Origin: Roseicyclus marinus
GTDB taxonomy: Bacteria > Pseudomonadota > Alphaproteobacteria > Rhodobacterales > Rhodobacteraceae
Direction: 5' to 3'
Assembly: GCF_036322625.1 (NCBI RefSeq)
Contig: NZ_AP027266.1
Coordinates: 3,289,001 to 3,353,000, forward strand
DNA: 64,000 bases
Numbering within the stretch: position 1 is the stretch's first letter; each line of letters begins with the position of its first letter. A program made the translations under genes and the position numbers. The notes beneath the pieces were generated by a model, which was not told where the DNA came from, ran no database searches, and saw only the letters and a program-made list of their open reading frames with translations. This document shows, in pieces, positions 7,699 to 16,197 of the stretch.

Positions 7699-8553
7699 AT
7701 GCCCAACCACAACCGCCTTGTGGACCGGCCCCGCCTTGAGCGGGCGCGGGCGCGTGCCCGTCTGGATGTCGCGGGCTTCCTGCATGACGAGGCCATGGCC
7801 GAGCTTCAGGAAAGGCTCATCGACGTTAACAGAAGGTTTACGTCGCCTGCGATCGTGACCGCTTTTCCAGGCGTCTGGAAGGCATTGCTGCCCGAGGCGC
7901 GTCTGGTCGCGCCGGACGAGGTGCTGGACCTGGAGCCGGGCGCGCATGACCTGGTGATCCATGCGATGGCGCTGCATTGGGCCGATGACCCGGTGGGGCA
8001 GATCGTGCAATGCCGCCGCGCGCTGCGGCCCGACGGATTGTTCCTGTCGGTGGCCTTTGGTGGCGAAACGCTGGTGGAGCTGCGGCAGGCGCTCGCCTTG
8101 GCCGAAACGGAGGTCCTGGGCGGTCTGAGCCCGCGCGTGGCGCCGATGGCGGAAATCCGGGACATGGGCGCGCTGTTGCAGCGGGCGGGATTGTCGCTGC
8201 CGGTGGCCGACCGCCTGCCCAGGACCGTGACCTATGCCGATGCCTTTGCCCTGATGGCCGATCTGCGCGCCATGGGCGAGACGAACGCCCTGGCCGACCG
8301 GCACCGGGTGCCTGCGCGCAGGGCCCTGTTTCACCGAATGGCCGAGATTTATGCCGCGCGGTTCCCGGCCAAGGGTGGCCAAGGCCGCATTCGCGCTACT
8401 TTCGAGTTGATCTTTCTCTCGGGGTGGTCCCCGCACGAGAGCCAGCAAAAACCGCTCCGCCCCGGCAGCGCCAAGGCGCGCCTTGCCGCCGCATTGGGGA
8501 CATCGGAGTTTGACGAGACCGCATTGCCGGTCCTACACCCGACCGACGATTGA
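7699..8553 (+). CDS. NDUFAF5-like SAM-dependent methyltransferase-fold protein
   Basis: 284 residues from the ATG at 7699; a GTG at 7690 would add three residues. The segments HDLVIHAMALHWADDPVGQ and CRRALRPDGLFLSVAFGGETL, then GGLSPRVAPMAEIRDMGALLQRAG, are characteristic of the bacterial relatives of human NDUFAF5, a complex I assembly hydroxylase. The LERARARARLDVAGFLHDEA N-terminus also fits. The glycine-rich SAM motif I (DxGxGxG) expected after VNRRF is not visible; TSPAIVTAFPGVWKALLP stands in its place. The activity is therefore uncertain and may not be methylation. It overlaps or abuts hemH (12 bases apart), which suggests cotranscription. Confidence 0.75.
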   Translation: MPNHNRLVDRPRLERARARARLDVAGFLHDEAMAELQERLIDVNRRFTSPAIVTAFPGVWKALLPEARLVAPDEVLDLEPGAHDLVIHAMALHWADDPVGQIVQCRRALRPDGLFLSVAFGGETLVELRQALALAETEVLGGLSPRVAPMAEIRDMGALLQRAGLSLPVADRLPRTVTYADAFALMADLRAMGETNALADRHRVPARRALFHRMAEIYAARFPAKGGQGRIRATFELIFLSGWSPHESQQKPLRPGSAKARLAAALGTSEFDETALPVLHPTDD

Positions 8554-8564
8554 GGCCGCCACAG

Positions 8565-9641
8565 ATGAACATGATGTCCGAGACGCAAGCCCAACAGCCC
8601 GCGACCGATCTGCCCCACGCCCCTTCCGATCACCCGCGGGTGAAATTCGGCAAGGTGGGCGTGCTGCTGGCCAATCTGGGAACGCCGGATCACTACAGCT
8701 ATTGGCCGATGCGGCGGTATCTGAACGAATTCCTGTCGGATCGGCGCGTCATCGACTACAGCCCGTGGATCTGGCAGCCGCTGTTGCAGCTTGTGATCCT
8801 GACCAAGCGACCGTTTTCGTCGGGCGCGAATTACAAGTCGATCTGGAACGAGGAGCTGAACGAAAGCCCCCTCATGACGATCACCAAGGCGCAGACGCGC
8901 CTGATGACCGAGAAGATGAAGGCGCGTTACGGCGATGACGTGGTCGTCGATTACTGCATGCGCTATGGCAACCCCTCGACCAAGTCCAAGGTCGATGCGC
9001 TGGTGGCCCAGGGCTGCACCAAGATCCTGTTCTTCCCGCTTTATCCGCAATATGCCGGCGCGACCTCGGCCACGGCCTGCGACGAGTTTTTCCGCAGCCT
9101 CGAGAACATCAAGTGGCAGCCGATCGTGCGCACGGTCGAACCCTATTATGAGAACCCGCTTTACATCGAGGCGCTGGCCCAATCGGTCGAACGTGCCTAT
9201 GCGGGCCTGGAAAACCGGCCCGATGTGCTGGTGGCCAGCTATCACGGCGTGCCCAAGCGCTACCTGATGGAGGGCGACCCCTACCATTGCCAGTGCCAGA
9301 AAACCTCGCGCCTGCTGCAAGAGCGTCTGGGCTGGGACAAGACCGAGATCGTCACCACCTTCCAGAGCCGGTTCGGGCCCGAGGAATGGCTGAAGCCCTA
9401 TACCGTCGAGGAAGTCGCGCGGCTGGCCGAGGCAGGCAAGAAGCGGATCGCGGTCGTGGCCCCGGCCTTCAGCGCCGATTGCATCGAAACGCTGGAAGAG
9501 ATCAACGAAGAGATCAAGGAAAGCTTCGAGCACGCGGGCGGTGAGGAATTCACCTATATCCCCTGCCTCAACGACGATGCGGCGCATATCGATGCGCTGG
9601 CTGCTGTCGTGGAAGAGAACCTGAAGGGCTGGCTGGCCTGA
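8565..9641 (+). CDS. hemH: Ferrochelatase
   Basis: 358 residues. GVLLANLGTPD, the MRRYLNEFLSDRRVID motif, YCMRYGNPS, FPLYPQYAGATSATA and catalytic SYHGVPKRY (His about 226) are all present, as is the acidic ETLEEINEE (about 308). Known role: inserts Fe2+ into protoporphyrin IX, the last step of protoheme synthesis, at the inner membrane. ATG 8565 is chosen because GAGG lies nine bases upstream; further Met codons follow at 8571 and 8574. It follows the NDUFAF5-like gene and is convergent with mutT. Confidence 0.96.
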   Translation: MNMMSETQAQQPATDLPHAPSDHPRVKFGKVGVLLANLGTPDHYSYWPMRRYLNEFLSDRRVIDYSPWIWQPLLQLVILTKRPFSSGANYKSIWNEELNESPLMTITKAQTRLMTEKMKARYGDDVVVDYCMRYGNPSTKSKVDALVAQGCTKILFFPLYPQYAGATSATACDEFFRSLENIKWQPIVRTVEPYYENPLYIEALAQSVERAYAGLENRPDVLVASYHGVPKRYLMEGDPYHCQCQKTSRLLQERLGWDKTEIVTTFQSRFGPEEWLKPYTVEEVARLAEAGKKRIAVVAPAFSADCIETLEEINEEIKESFEHAGGEEFTYIPCLNDDAAHIDALAAVVEENLKGWLA

Positions 9642-9671
9642 CGCGTCAGGCGGCCACCCCGATAAGAGCTG

Positions 9672-9690
9672 TCCGGTTTGCCCGACCGGA
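9672..9690. terminator. Small hairpin between convergent hemH and mutT
   Basis: TCCGGT (9672-9677) and ACCGGA (9685-9690) form a 6-bp stem with a 7-base loop. It lies in the 49-base gap between two convergent genes, where a bidirectional terminator is expected. There is no T tract, so it may need Rho or may not terminate at all. Confidence 0.3.
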
Positions 9691-10089
9691 TCAGAGCCAA
9701 TCGCGCAGGATCGGGATCAGCGGAATATCGGCCGGCGGCATCGGGTAGTCGCGGAGGTGCGATTTATCCACCCAAGCCAGGGTCTGACCCTCGCGCGCCT
9801 GGGGTATCCCTTCCCATTTGCGGCAGGCAAAGAGCGGCATGAGCAGGTGGAAATCCGCGTAGGCGTGGCTGGCAAAGGTCAGCGGCGCAAGGCAGGACGC
9901 CCATGTGTCGATGCCCAATTCCTCGCGCAATTCGCGAATCAGGGCCTGTTCGGGGGTTTCGCCCTGCTCGACCTTGCCCCCCGGAAATTCCCACAGGCCC
10001 GCCATGGATTTCCCCGGCGGGCGCTGGGCCAGCAACACGCGGCCATCGCGGTCGATCAGGGCCACCGCCGCAACGAGAATGATCTTCAT
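9691..10089 (-). CDS. mutT: 8-oxo-dGTP diphosphatase / (deoxy)nucleoside triphosphate pyrophosphohydrolase
   Basis: 132 residues. MutT-type opening MKIILVAAVALIDRDGRVLLAQRP, then WEFPGGKVEQGETPEQALIR and ELREELGI, a full Nudix box. Known role: removes oxidised dGTP from the nucleotide pool to prevent A:T to C:G mutations. It is the last gene of a leftward group with argJ and the parvulin gene (22 bases after argJ), an arrangement common in Rhodobacterales. Confidence 0.9.
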   Translation of the reverse strand: MKIILVAAVALIDRDGRVLLAQRPPGKSMAGLWEFPGGKVEQGETPEQALIRELREELGIDTWASCLAPLTFASHAYADFHLLMPLFACRKWEGIPQAREGQTLAWVDKSHLRDYPMPPADIPLIPILRDWL

Positions 10090-10111
10090 CGGCTGCGCCC
10101 CGTTCCGACCG

Positions 10112-11461
10112 TCACGACCGGTAATCGGCGTTGATGTCGATATAGGCGTGGGTCAGATCGCAGGTCCAGACGGTCGCCGCCCCCCGGCCCAGCCCCATGT
10201 CGACGCCGATCACCAGTTCCTGGCCCTTCATGTAGGCGGCGCAATCGGCCTCGGAATAGCTTTCGGACCGCCAGCCCTTTTCGGCCACGACCAGATCGCC
10301 GAATCGGATGGTCAACAGGTCGCGGTCGGCCATGGCCCCGGATTTGCCCACCGCCATGACGATGCGGCCCCAATTGGGATCTTCGCCCGCGATGGCGGTC
10401 TTGACCAAGGGCGAATTGGCGATGGCGCGGGCCACGCGGTCGGCGTCACGCGCCGATTTCGCGCCGGTGACCTGCACCTCGACAAGCTTGGTGGCCCCTT
10501 CGCCATCGCGCACGATCTGAAGCGCCAGATCCCGCATCACGGCACCAAGGGCTGCGGCAAAGGCGCGCCCCTCTTTCGACTTGGCCGAGGTGATGGGCGG
10601 GTGATTGGCGCGGCCCGTCGCGGCCATCAGCACCGTGTCGGAGGTCGAGGTGTCGCTGTCCACCGTCACCGCGTTGAAGCTCGTCTTGGTGGTGGCCGAC
10701 AGCATCGCCTGCAGCGCATCCTGCGTGATCGCGGCATCGGTAAAGATGTAGCCCAGCATGGTCGCCATATCGGGCGCGATCATGCCGGACCCCTTGGCGA
10801 AACCGGCGATTTTCACCGGCTTGCCCGCGATCTCGACCTCGGCCACGGCCCCCTTGGGGAACGTGTCGGTGGTCATGATGGCGCGGGCGGCAACGGCGGC
10901 TTTCCCTTCGTCCAGCCCGTCGGCCAGAACGGGGAGGATCGTGGTGATCTTCTCGGCGGGCAGCGGTTCACCGATGACGCCCGTCGACGAGGTAAAGACA
11001 TGCGCCGCCGGGATCTTGAGCGCGGCCGCCGCCGCCTCGCAGATCAGGGCCACGTCGCTGGCGCCGCGTTCACCGGTGAAGGTGTTGGCATTGCCCGAAT
11101 TGACGACGATGGCGAAGCCTTTCTTGGACCGGCCGGGCAGGGCGGCAAGTTTCGCCTGACCGTCCAGCACGGCGGCCGACCGCGTGGCCGACCGGGTAAA
11201 GACGCCCGCGATGGTCGATCCCGCCGCGATGTCTGCCAGCATCACATCGGTGCGGTTCTGGTAGCGGACGCCCGCCTCGCCAGCGGCGAAGCGGACACCG
11301 TCGATGACGGGCAGATCGGGGAAGGACGCAGGGGCCAGCGGCGAGACCTTGAGCGGGGCCTTGCCCGCAGGCTTTGCCGTCTTGGTCTTCTTGGCGGTCC
11401 CTTTTTCGGCCTTGTCCTTGGACTTGGCCTTTTTCTTCTTGTCGTCCTTTGCCTTCGCCAT
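10112..11461 (-). CDS. argJ: Bifunctional ornithine acetyltransferase / N-acetylglutamate synthase
   Basis: 449 residues from the ATG at 11461. The self-cleavage site is in APDMATMLGY: Ala233/Thr234, with Thr234 the new N-terminal nucleophile of the beta chain. The oxyanion TSSTGVIGEPLP (about 157-168), KTSFNAVTVDSDTSTSD and GEDPNWGRI motifs are all present. Known role: the arginine pathway, recycling the acetyl group from N-acetylornithine to glutamate. Residues 2-38 form an unusual Lys/Ala-rich extension (DDKKKKAKSKDKAEK...) ahead of the usual VSPLAP start; it is low complexity, like tails seen on nucleic-acid-binding proteins. The open frame continues to a TTG at 11476, but the ATG is preferred. 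Confidence 0.95.
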   Translation of the reverse strand: MAKAKDDKKKKAKSKDKAEKGTAKKTKTAKPAGKAPLKVSPLAPASFPDLPVIDGVRFAAGEAGVRYQNRTDVMLADIAAGSTIAGVFTRSATRSAAVLDGQAKLAALPGRSKKGFAIVVNSGNANTFTGERGASDVALICEAAAAALKIPAAHVFTSSTGVIGEPLPAEKITTILPVLADGLDEGKAAVAARAIMTTDTFPKGAVAEVEIAGKPVKIAGFAKGSGMIAPDMATMLGYIFTDAAITQDALQAMLSATTKTSFNAVTVDSDTSTSDTVLMAATGRANHPPITSAKSKEGRAFAAALGAVMRDLALQIVRDGEGATKLVEVQVTGAKSARDADRVARAIANSPLVKTAIAGEDPNWGRIVMAVGKSGAMADRDLLTIRFGDLVVAEKGWRSESYSEADCAAYMKGQELVIGVDMGLGRGAATVWTCDLTHAYIDINADYRS

Positions 11462-11487
11462 GGCGGTTTTCCCCAAAAAGGCTGCTG

Positions 11488-12327
11488 TCAGTTCGTGATC
11501 AGATCGAGGTTGCGGATGACCGACGGATCGATGTCCAGTTCCGGGCGCTCGACCGCTGCGGCCTCCGAAAGCTCGGTGATGGCCGCATCGACGCGGGCGC
11601 GGCGCAGACCGTCCTCAAGCTCGGCGCGGACCTCTTCGAGGGCCGGGGGGGCCTGATCGCGGGTGTCGTTGAGCAAGATCACATGCCAGCCGAATTGCGT
11701 TTCGACAGGGGCCGAGACCTCGCCCACGGACAGGGCGAAAACCGCCTCTTCGAAGGTGGGGACCATCATGCCGGCGGTGAACCAGCCCAATTGCCCGCCG
11801 TTCGGACCCGACGGCCCGATGGAGCGTTCCTGCGCCAGTTCGGCGAAATCGGCGCCTTCGCCCAGTTCGGCGATGAGCGCCTGCGCCTCTTCCTCGGTTT
11901 CGACGAGGATATGGCTGGCGTTGAATTCGGTGACGGAACCGGCGCTGCCGTATTGCGCGTCATATTCGGCCTGAACCTCTTCCTCGGGCAGGTCGGCCAT
12001 GCCGATCTGGTCCAGAAGCATCGCGGCAAGGAAGGCGCGGCGTTCATTGGCAAGGCCCAGTTCCATCCGGGCGGTCATCTCGTCATCGGCGACATCGGCA
12101 AGGATCTGCTGCTGGACAAGCTGTTCCAGAAGACCGTCGAACAGCACGTTGTCCGGCAGTTCCTGGTATTGCGGCGGCAGCATCTGCTGCATCGCAATCA
12201 GGTGGCCCAGCGTGATGTCGGTGCCGTTCACGGTCGCCAGAACCGTATCGGCCGTCGGGGCATCCTGTGCGCCGACCGGCAGCGCGACGAGGGCCGACAG
12301 GGCGGCGGTGGCGAGAAACTTCTTCAT
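11488..12327 (-). CDS. Periplasmic parvulin-type peptidyl-prolyl cis-trans isomerase
   Basis: 279 residues with a signal peptide (MKKFLATAALSALVALPVGAQ). A SurA/PrsA-like N-terminal region (VNGTDITLGHLIAMQQMLP, helical to about residue 130) is followed by a rotamase domain at roughly 137-225: ASHILVETEEEAQ, DFAELAQERSIGPSGPNGGQLGWF, VGEVSAPVETQFGWHVI. Known role: folding of exported proteins. The start is ATG at 12327, with AAGGA upstream. It is divergent from secA across a 222-base gap and upstream of argJ, an arrangement frequent in Rhodobacterales. Confidence 0.93.
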   Translation of the reverse strand: MKKFLATAALSALVALPVGAQDAPTADTVLATVNGTDITLGHLIAMQQMLPPQYQELPDNVLFDGLLEQLVQQQILADVADDEMTARMELGLANERRAFLAAMLLDQIGMADLPEEEVQAEYDAQYGSAGSVTEFNASHILVETEEEAQALIAELGEGADFAELAQERSIGPSGPNGGQLGWFTAGMMVPTFEEAVFALSVGEVSAPVETQFGWHVILLNDTRDQAPPALEEVRAELEDGLRRARVDAAITELSEAAAVERPELDIDPSVIRNLDLITN

Positions 12328-12549
12328 GGAACGCGTCCTTTTGCTTGGTCGTGGGCAGGCCAGCCCGCGTTGACACCCTTGTGGTGGACCCTTATGTCGC
12401 TTGACGGATCGCATCGGGGCCCTGACCTGTTGTCGCCGTTGATAGACCGCCGCGATGGGCCGAACAACCCGGATGCCCCACACGATCGTTTGAGATATTC
12501 CGGCCCGCGCGGCTAATCGCGACATGGGCCCCGGTAGAAGGCGCGTCAT
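12328..12549. promoter_or_regulatory. Divergent promoter region between the parvulin gene and secA
   Basis: A gap of 222 bases between the two starts. I see no long ORF, repeat or clear hairpin in it. It must carry the leftward promoter for the parvulin-argJ-mutT group and the rightward secA promoter. No -35/-10 pair stands out enough to name. Confidence 0.5.
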
Positions 12550-15243
12550 ATGCTTGGATTGGGTTCGCTGGCGAAAAAGGTTTTCGGCAGCCCGAACGAC
12601 CGCAAGGTCAAGTCCGTCCGCCCGCTGGTCGCGCAGATCAACGCGCTGGAAGCAGAGCATCAGGCCAAGACCGATGCCGAGATCATCGCCAAGACCGAGG
12701 AATTGCGCAGCCGCGCCACGGGTGGCGAAAGCCTTGACGATCTTTTGCCCGAAGCCTTTGCCAATTGCCGCGAAGCCGCGCGCCGCGCGCTTGGCCTGCG
12801 CGCGCATGACGTGCAGCTGATCGGCGGTATCTTCCTGCATCAGGGCAATATCGCCGAGATGAAGACCGGCGAGGGCAAGACGCTGGTCGCGACCTTTCCC
12901 GCCTATCTGAACGCGCTGACCGGCAAGGGCGTGCATATCGTCACGGTCAACGACTATCTCGCCAAGCGCGACGCCGAATGGATGGGCAAGGTCTATGGCG
13001 CCCTGGGCCTGACCACGGGCGTCGTCTATCCGCGCCAGCCTGACGAGGAAAAGCGCGCGGCCTATGCCGCCGACATCACCTATGCGACCAACAACGAGCT
13101 GGGCTTTGACTATCTGCGCGACAACATGCGCGCGAGCCTGTCCGACATGGCGCAGCGCGATCACAACTTCGCCATCGTCGACGAGGTGGACAGCATCCTG
13201 ATCGACGAGGCGCGGACGCCGCTGATCATTTCCGGCCCGACGCAGGACCGGTCGGACCTGTATATCGCCATCGACAAGATCATCCCCGAGCTGGTCGAGG
13301 ATCACTACACCCTCGACGAAAAGGCCCGGAACGCGAGCTTTACCGACGAGGGCAACGATTTCCTCGAGGACAAGCTGCACGAGGTCGGTCTCTTGCCCGA
13401 GGGGCAAAGCCTCTATGACCCCGAGTCGACGACCATCGTGCACCACCTGACCAACGCGTTGCGCGCCCACAAGATGTTCCACAAGGATCAGCAATACATC
13501 GTCCGCTCCGGCGAAGTGGTGCTGGTCGACGAATTCACCGGCCGGATGATGCCGGGCCGCCGCCTGTCGGAGGGTCTGCATCAGGCCATCGAGGCCAAGG
13601 AAGGCTGCCAGATCCAGCCCGAGAACGTGACGCTCGCCAGCGTCACCTTCCAGAATTACTTCCGCCTTTACGGCAAGCTGGCGGGCATGACCGGCACCGC
13701 CGCGACCGAGGCCGAGGAATTCATGGCGATCTACGGGCTGGGTGTGGTCGAGATCCCCACCAACGTGCCGGTCGCGCGCATCGACGATGACGACGCCGTC
13801 TACCGCACCGCGCGCGAGAAATACGAGGCCATCGTCGAAACCATCCGCGAGGCGCATGCCAAGGGCCAGCCGGTTCTGGTGGGCACCACTTCCATCGAGA
13901 AATCCGAGATGCTGGGCAAGATGCTGGCCGCCGCCAAGCTGCCCCACAACATCCTCAATGCGCGCCAGCACGAGCAGGAGGCGCAGATCGTCGCCGATGC
14001 GGGCAAGCTGGGCGCGATCACCATCGCCACGAACATGGCGGGCCGGGGCACCGACATCAAGCTGGGCGGCAATGTCGAGTTCAAGGTGATGGAAGCCATC
14101 GCCGCCGACCCCACGGGCGATCATGCCGCGATCCGCGCCCGGATCGAGGAAGAACACCGCGCCGATGAACAAAAGGTCAAGGATGCGGGCGGTCTTTACG
14201 TTCTGGCGACGGAACGCCACGAAAGCCGCCGTATCGACAACCAGCTGCGCGGGCGCTCGGGCCGGCAGGGCGATCCGGGGCGGTCCTCCTTCTTCCTGTC
14301 GCTCGAAGATGACCTGATGCGCATCTTCGGCTCGGACAAGCTCGACAAGATGCTGTCGACGCTCGGCATGAAAGAGGGCGAGGCGATCGTTCACCCCTGG
14401 GTGAACAAGTCGCTCGAACGTGCGCAGGCCAAGGTCGAGGGGCGCAACTTCGACATCCGCAAGCAATTGCTGAAATTCGACGACGTGATGAACGACCAGC
14501 GCAAGGTCATCTTTGGCCAGCGCCGCGAGGTCATGGCCGCCGAAGATATCGCCGAGGTCGCGCGCGACATGCGCCACCAGGTGATCGAGGACATGGTCGC
14601 CACCTACATGCCGCCCAAATCCTACGCCGACCAATGGGAGGTCGAGGAGATGACCCGCGCCGTCCGCGAGACGCTGGGCATCGACGTGCCGCTTGCCGAT
14701 TGGGCCGCCGAGGATGGCGTCGATCAGGACGTGGTCGAGGAACGGCTGCGCGACGCGGCGGATGCCTATATGGCGTCGAAAGCAGCGCAATTCGGACCCG
14801 AACAGATGCGGTCCATCGAAAAGCAGGTTCTATTGCAGACCATCGACCAGAAATGGCGCGATCACCTGCTGACGCTGGAACATCTGCGCTCGGTCGTGGG
14901 CTTCCGCGGCTATGCCCAGCGCGACCCGCTGAACGAATACAAGACCGAAGGTTTCCAGCTGTTCGAATCGATGCTGGACGGGCTGCGCAGTGACGTGACC
15001 ACCAAACTGGCGCGGATCCAGCCGCTCAGCCCCGAGCAGCAGGAACAATTGATCCGCCAGCTTCAGGCGCAGCAACAGGCGGCCCAGCGCGCTCTGGAAC
15101 CTGCGGCTGCCGAAACGCCCGAAGCCGCGCGCGAAGGGTTCGACGAAACCAACCCCGAGACTTGGGGCAACCCGGGCCGGAACGATGTCTGCCCCTGCGG
15201 GTCGGGCAAGAAGTTCAAGCATTGCCACGGGCGCCTGGCCTGA
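12550..15243 (+). CDS. secA: Preprotein translocase ATPase SecA
   Basis: 897 residues, the normal length. Walker A MKTGEGKT lies at about 104-111, the [12 protein letters not shown] Walker B region near 207-218, the second nucleotide-binding fold contains [12 protein letters not shown], and the helical scaffold region has [17 protein letters not shown]. The extreme C-terminus carries the SecB/phospholipid-binding zinc motif [14 protein letters not shown]. Known role: it drives Sec-dependent export through SecYEG at the inner membrane. The ATG at 12550 gives the family N-terminus [20 protein letters not shown]. Confidence 0.98.
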   Translation: MLGLGSLAKKVFGSPNDRKVKSVRPLVAQINALEAEHQAKTDAEIIAKTEELRSRATGGESLDDLLPEAFANCREAARRALGLRAHDVQLIGGIFLHQGNIAEMKTGEGKTLVATFPAYLNALTGKGVHIVTVNDYLAKRDAEWMGKVYGALGLTTGVVYPRQPDEEKRAAYAADITYATNNELGFDYLRDNMRASLSDMAQRDHNFAIVDEVDSILIDEARTPLIISGPTQDRSDLYIAIDKIIPELVEDHYTLDEKARNASFTDEGNDFLEDKLHEVGLLPEGQSLYDPESTTIVHHLTNALRAHKMFHKDQQYIVRSGEVVLVDEFTGRMMPGRRLSEGLHQAIEAKEGCQIQPENVTLASVTFQNYFRLYGKLAGMTGTAATEAEEFMAIYGLGVVEIPTNVPVARIDDDDAVYRTAREKYEAIVETIREAHAKGQPVLVGTTSIEKSEMLGKMLAAAKLPHNILNARQHEQEAQIVADAGKLGAITIATNMAGRGTDIKLGGNVEFKVMEAIAADPTGDHAAIRARIEEEHRADEQKVKDAGGLYVLATERHESRRIDNQLRGRSGRQGDPGRSSFFLSLEDDLMRIFGSDKLDKMLSTLGMKEGEAIVHPWVNKSLERAQAKVEGRNFDIRKQLLKFDDVMNDQRKVIFGQRREVMAAEDIAEVARDMRHQVIEDMVATYMPPKSYADQWEVEEMTRAVRETLGIDVPLADWAAEDGVDQDVVEERLRDAADAYMASKAAQFGPEQMRSIEKQVLLQTIDQKWRDHLLTLEHLRSVVGFRGYAQRDPLNEYKTEGFQLFESMLDGLRSDVTTKLARIQPLSPEQQEQLIRQLQAQQQAAQRALEPAAAETPEAAREGFDETNPETWGNPGRNDVCPCGSGKKFKHCHGRLA

Positions 15244-15355
15244 TCGGACGGCCCGTTCGGTTTTGACCGGATTTCCCTGAAGCATCGCGGTTTCGACCGC
15301 GATCTTGCCATATTCGCGCTTCACCCTTGGCCCGTCACCGGAACGGGGGTGGGAC

Positions 15356-16177
15356 ATGTCCGTGCGAAAGCTCTTGCTCAGATCATCGGTCATCGCAGCG
15401 CTTGGCGGGGCCGCGACGGCGGCGATGCCCTATATCGACCTGATCGAGCCGTCACGCGGACCCGAGATCGCCATGGTGGTGCTGACCCCGGACCCGGCCC
15501 CGCAGCCCGTGGCCAGCATCGCCCGAAGCGCCTGGGGTCTGCCCTGCGGGCTGAGTGTCACGGCGGCGCCGCTGCCGGGGGCGATGGTGGCCCTTGACGT
15601 GATGGACCCCTGTCGCCCGGATGCGCGGGTCGAGATCACCCATATGGCGCTTCGCATCAGCGCCAGGACCGATGCGCTGGGTCTGTTGACGCTTGACGTG
15701 CCGGCCTTTGAAAGCCCCGCCCGCTTTGCCGTATCGCTCGAGAGCGGTGCCAATGCCACTGCCGAAACAGGCTTGCCCGATCTTGGGGATTACGCGCGCG
15801 CCGCCATCGCATGGACCGGCCCACATGCCATCACGCTTCATGGCGAGGCCGGGGACAATCCCGCGATGATCGCCGCGCGCACCACGCAAACAGAGAGCTT
15901 TCTGAGCCGCTTGGGGGATGCCACGCTCGATGCGCCGCATCTGGCCCAGGTGCTGACCACACCGGCAGCGCTGCAAGACGATCTGCTGATCCGGGCCGAG
16001 ATCGCGGTCGATGCGACCTCATGTGGTCGACCGATCGTCGCGCGCAGCCTGCAAAGCCTTGGCGGCGGGCCGGTGACCATGGCCGACATCGCCCTGACCC
16101 TGCCCGGCTGCGAGGCGACGGGAGAGTTTCTCATGTTGCAAAATCTCTTTCAGCCCCCGAGACTCCCCGCCAATTGA
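15356..16177 (+). CDS. Exported protein of unknown function downstream of secA
   Basis: 273 residues from the ATG at 15356. The N-terminus (MSVRKLLLRSSVIAALGGAATAAMPYI) looks like a signal peptide or anchor. The rest is beta-rich, Pro/Ala-rich and has four cysteines (WGLPCGLSV, DPCRPDARV, TSCGRPIV, LPGCEATG), which could form two disulfides after export. ALRISARTDALGLLTLDVPAFE resembles a small beta-sandwich. A similar protein often sits after secA in Rhodobacterales and is loosely labelled translocase, but I see no basis for a transport function. It is followed 20 bases later by the broken binding-protein/OmpA gene and may be cotranscribed with it. Confidence 0.65.
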   Translation: MSVRKLLLRSSVIAALGGAATAAMPYIDLIEPSRGPEIAMVVLTPDPAPQPVASIARSAWGLPCGLSVTAAPLPGAMVALDVMDPCRPDARVEITHMALRISARTDALGLLTLDVPAFESPARFAVSLESGANATAETGLPDLGDYARAAIAWTGPHAITLHGEAGDNPAMIAARTTQTESFLSRLGDATLDAPHLAQVLTTPAALQDDLLIRAEIAVDATSCGRPIVARSLQSLGGGPVTMADIALTLPGCEATGEFLMLQNLFQPPRLPAN

Positions 16178-16197
16178 GGCTCAGTCGCGCCGCCACC

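Noticed and set aside
11488-14790. A 1,100-codon minus-strand frame reading through secA into the parvulin gene
   Set aside because: Only the last 279 codons (from 12327) encode a real protein, with its own signal peptide and Shine-Dalgarno. The rest is antisense to secA.
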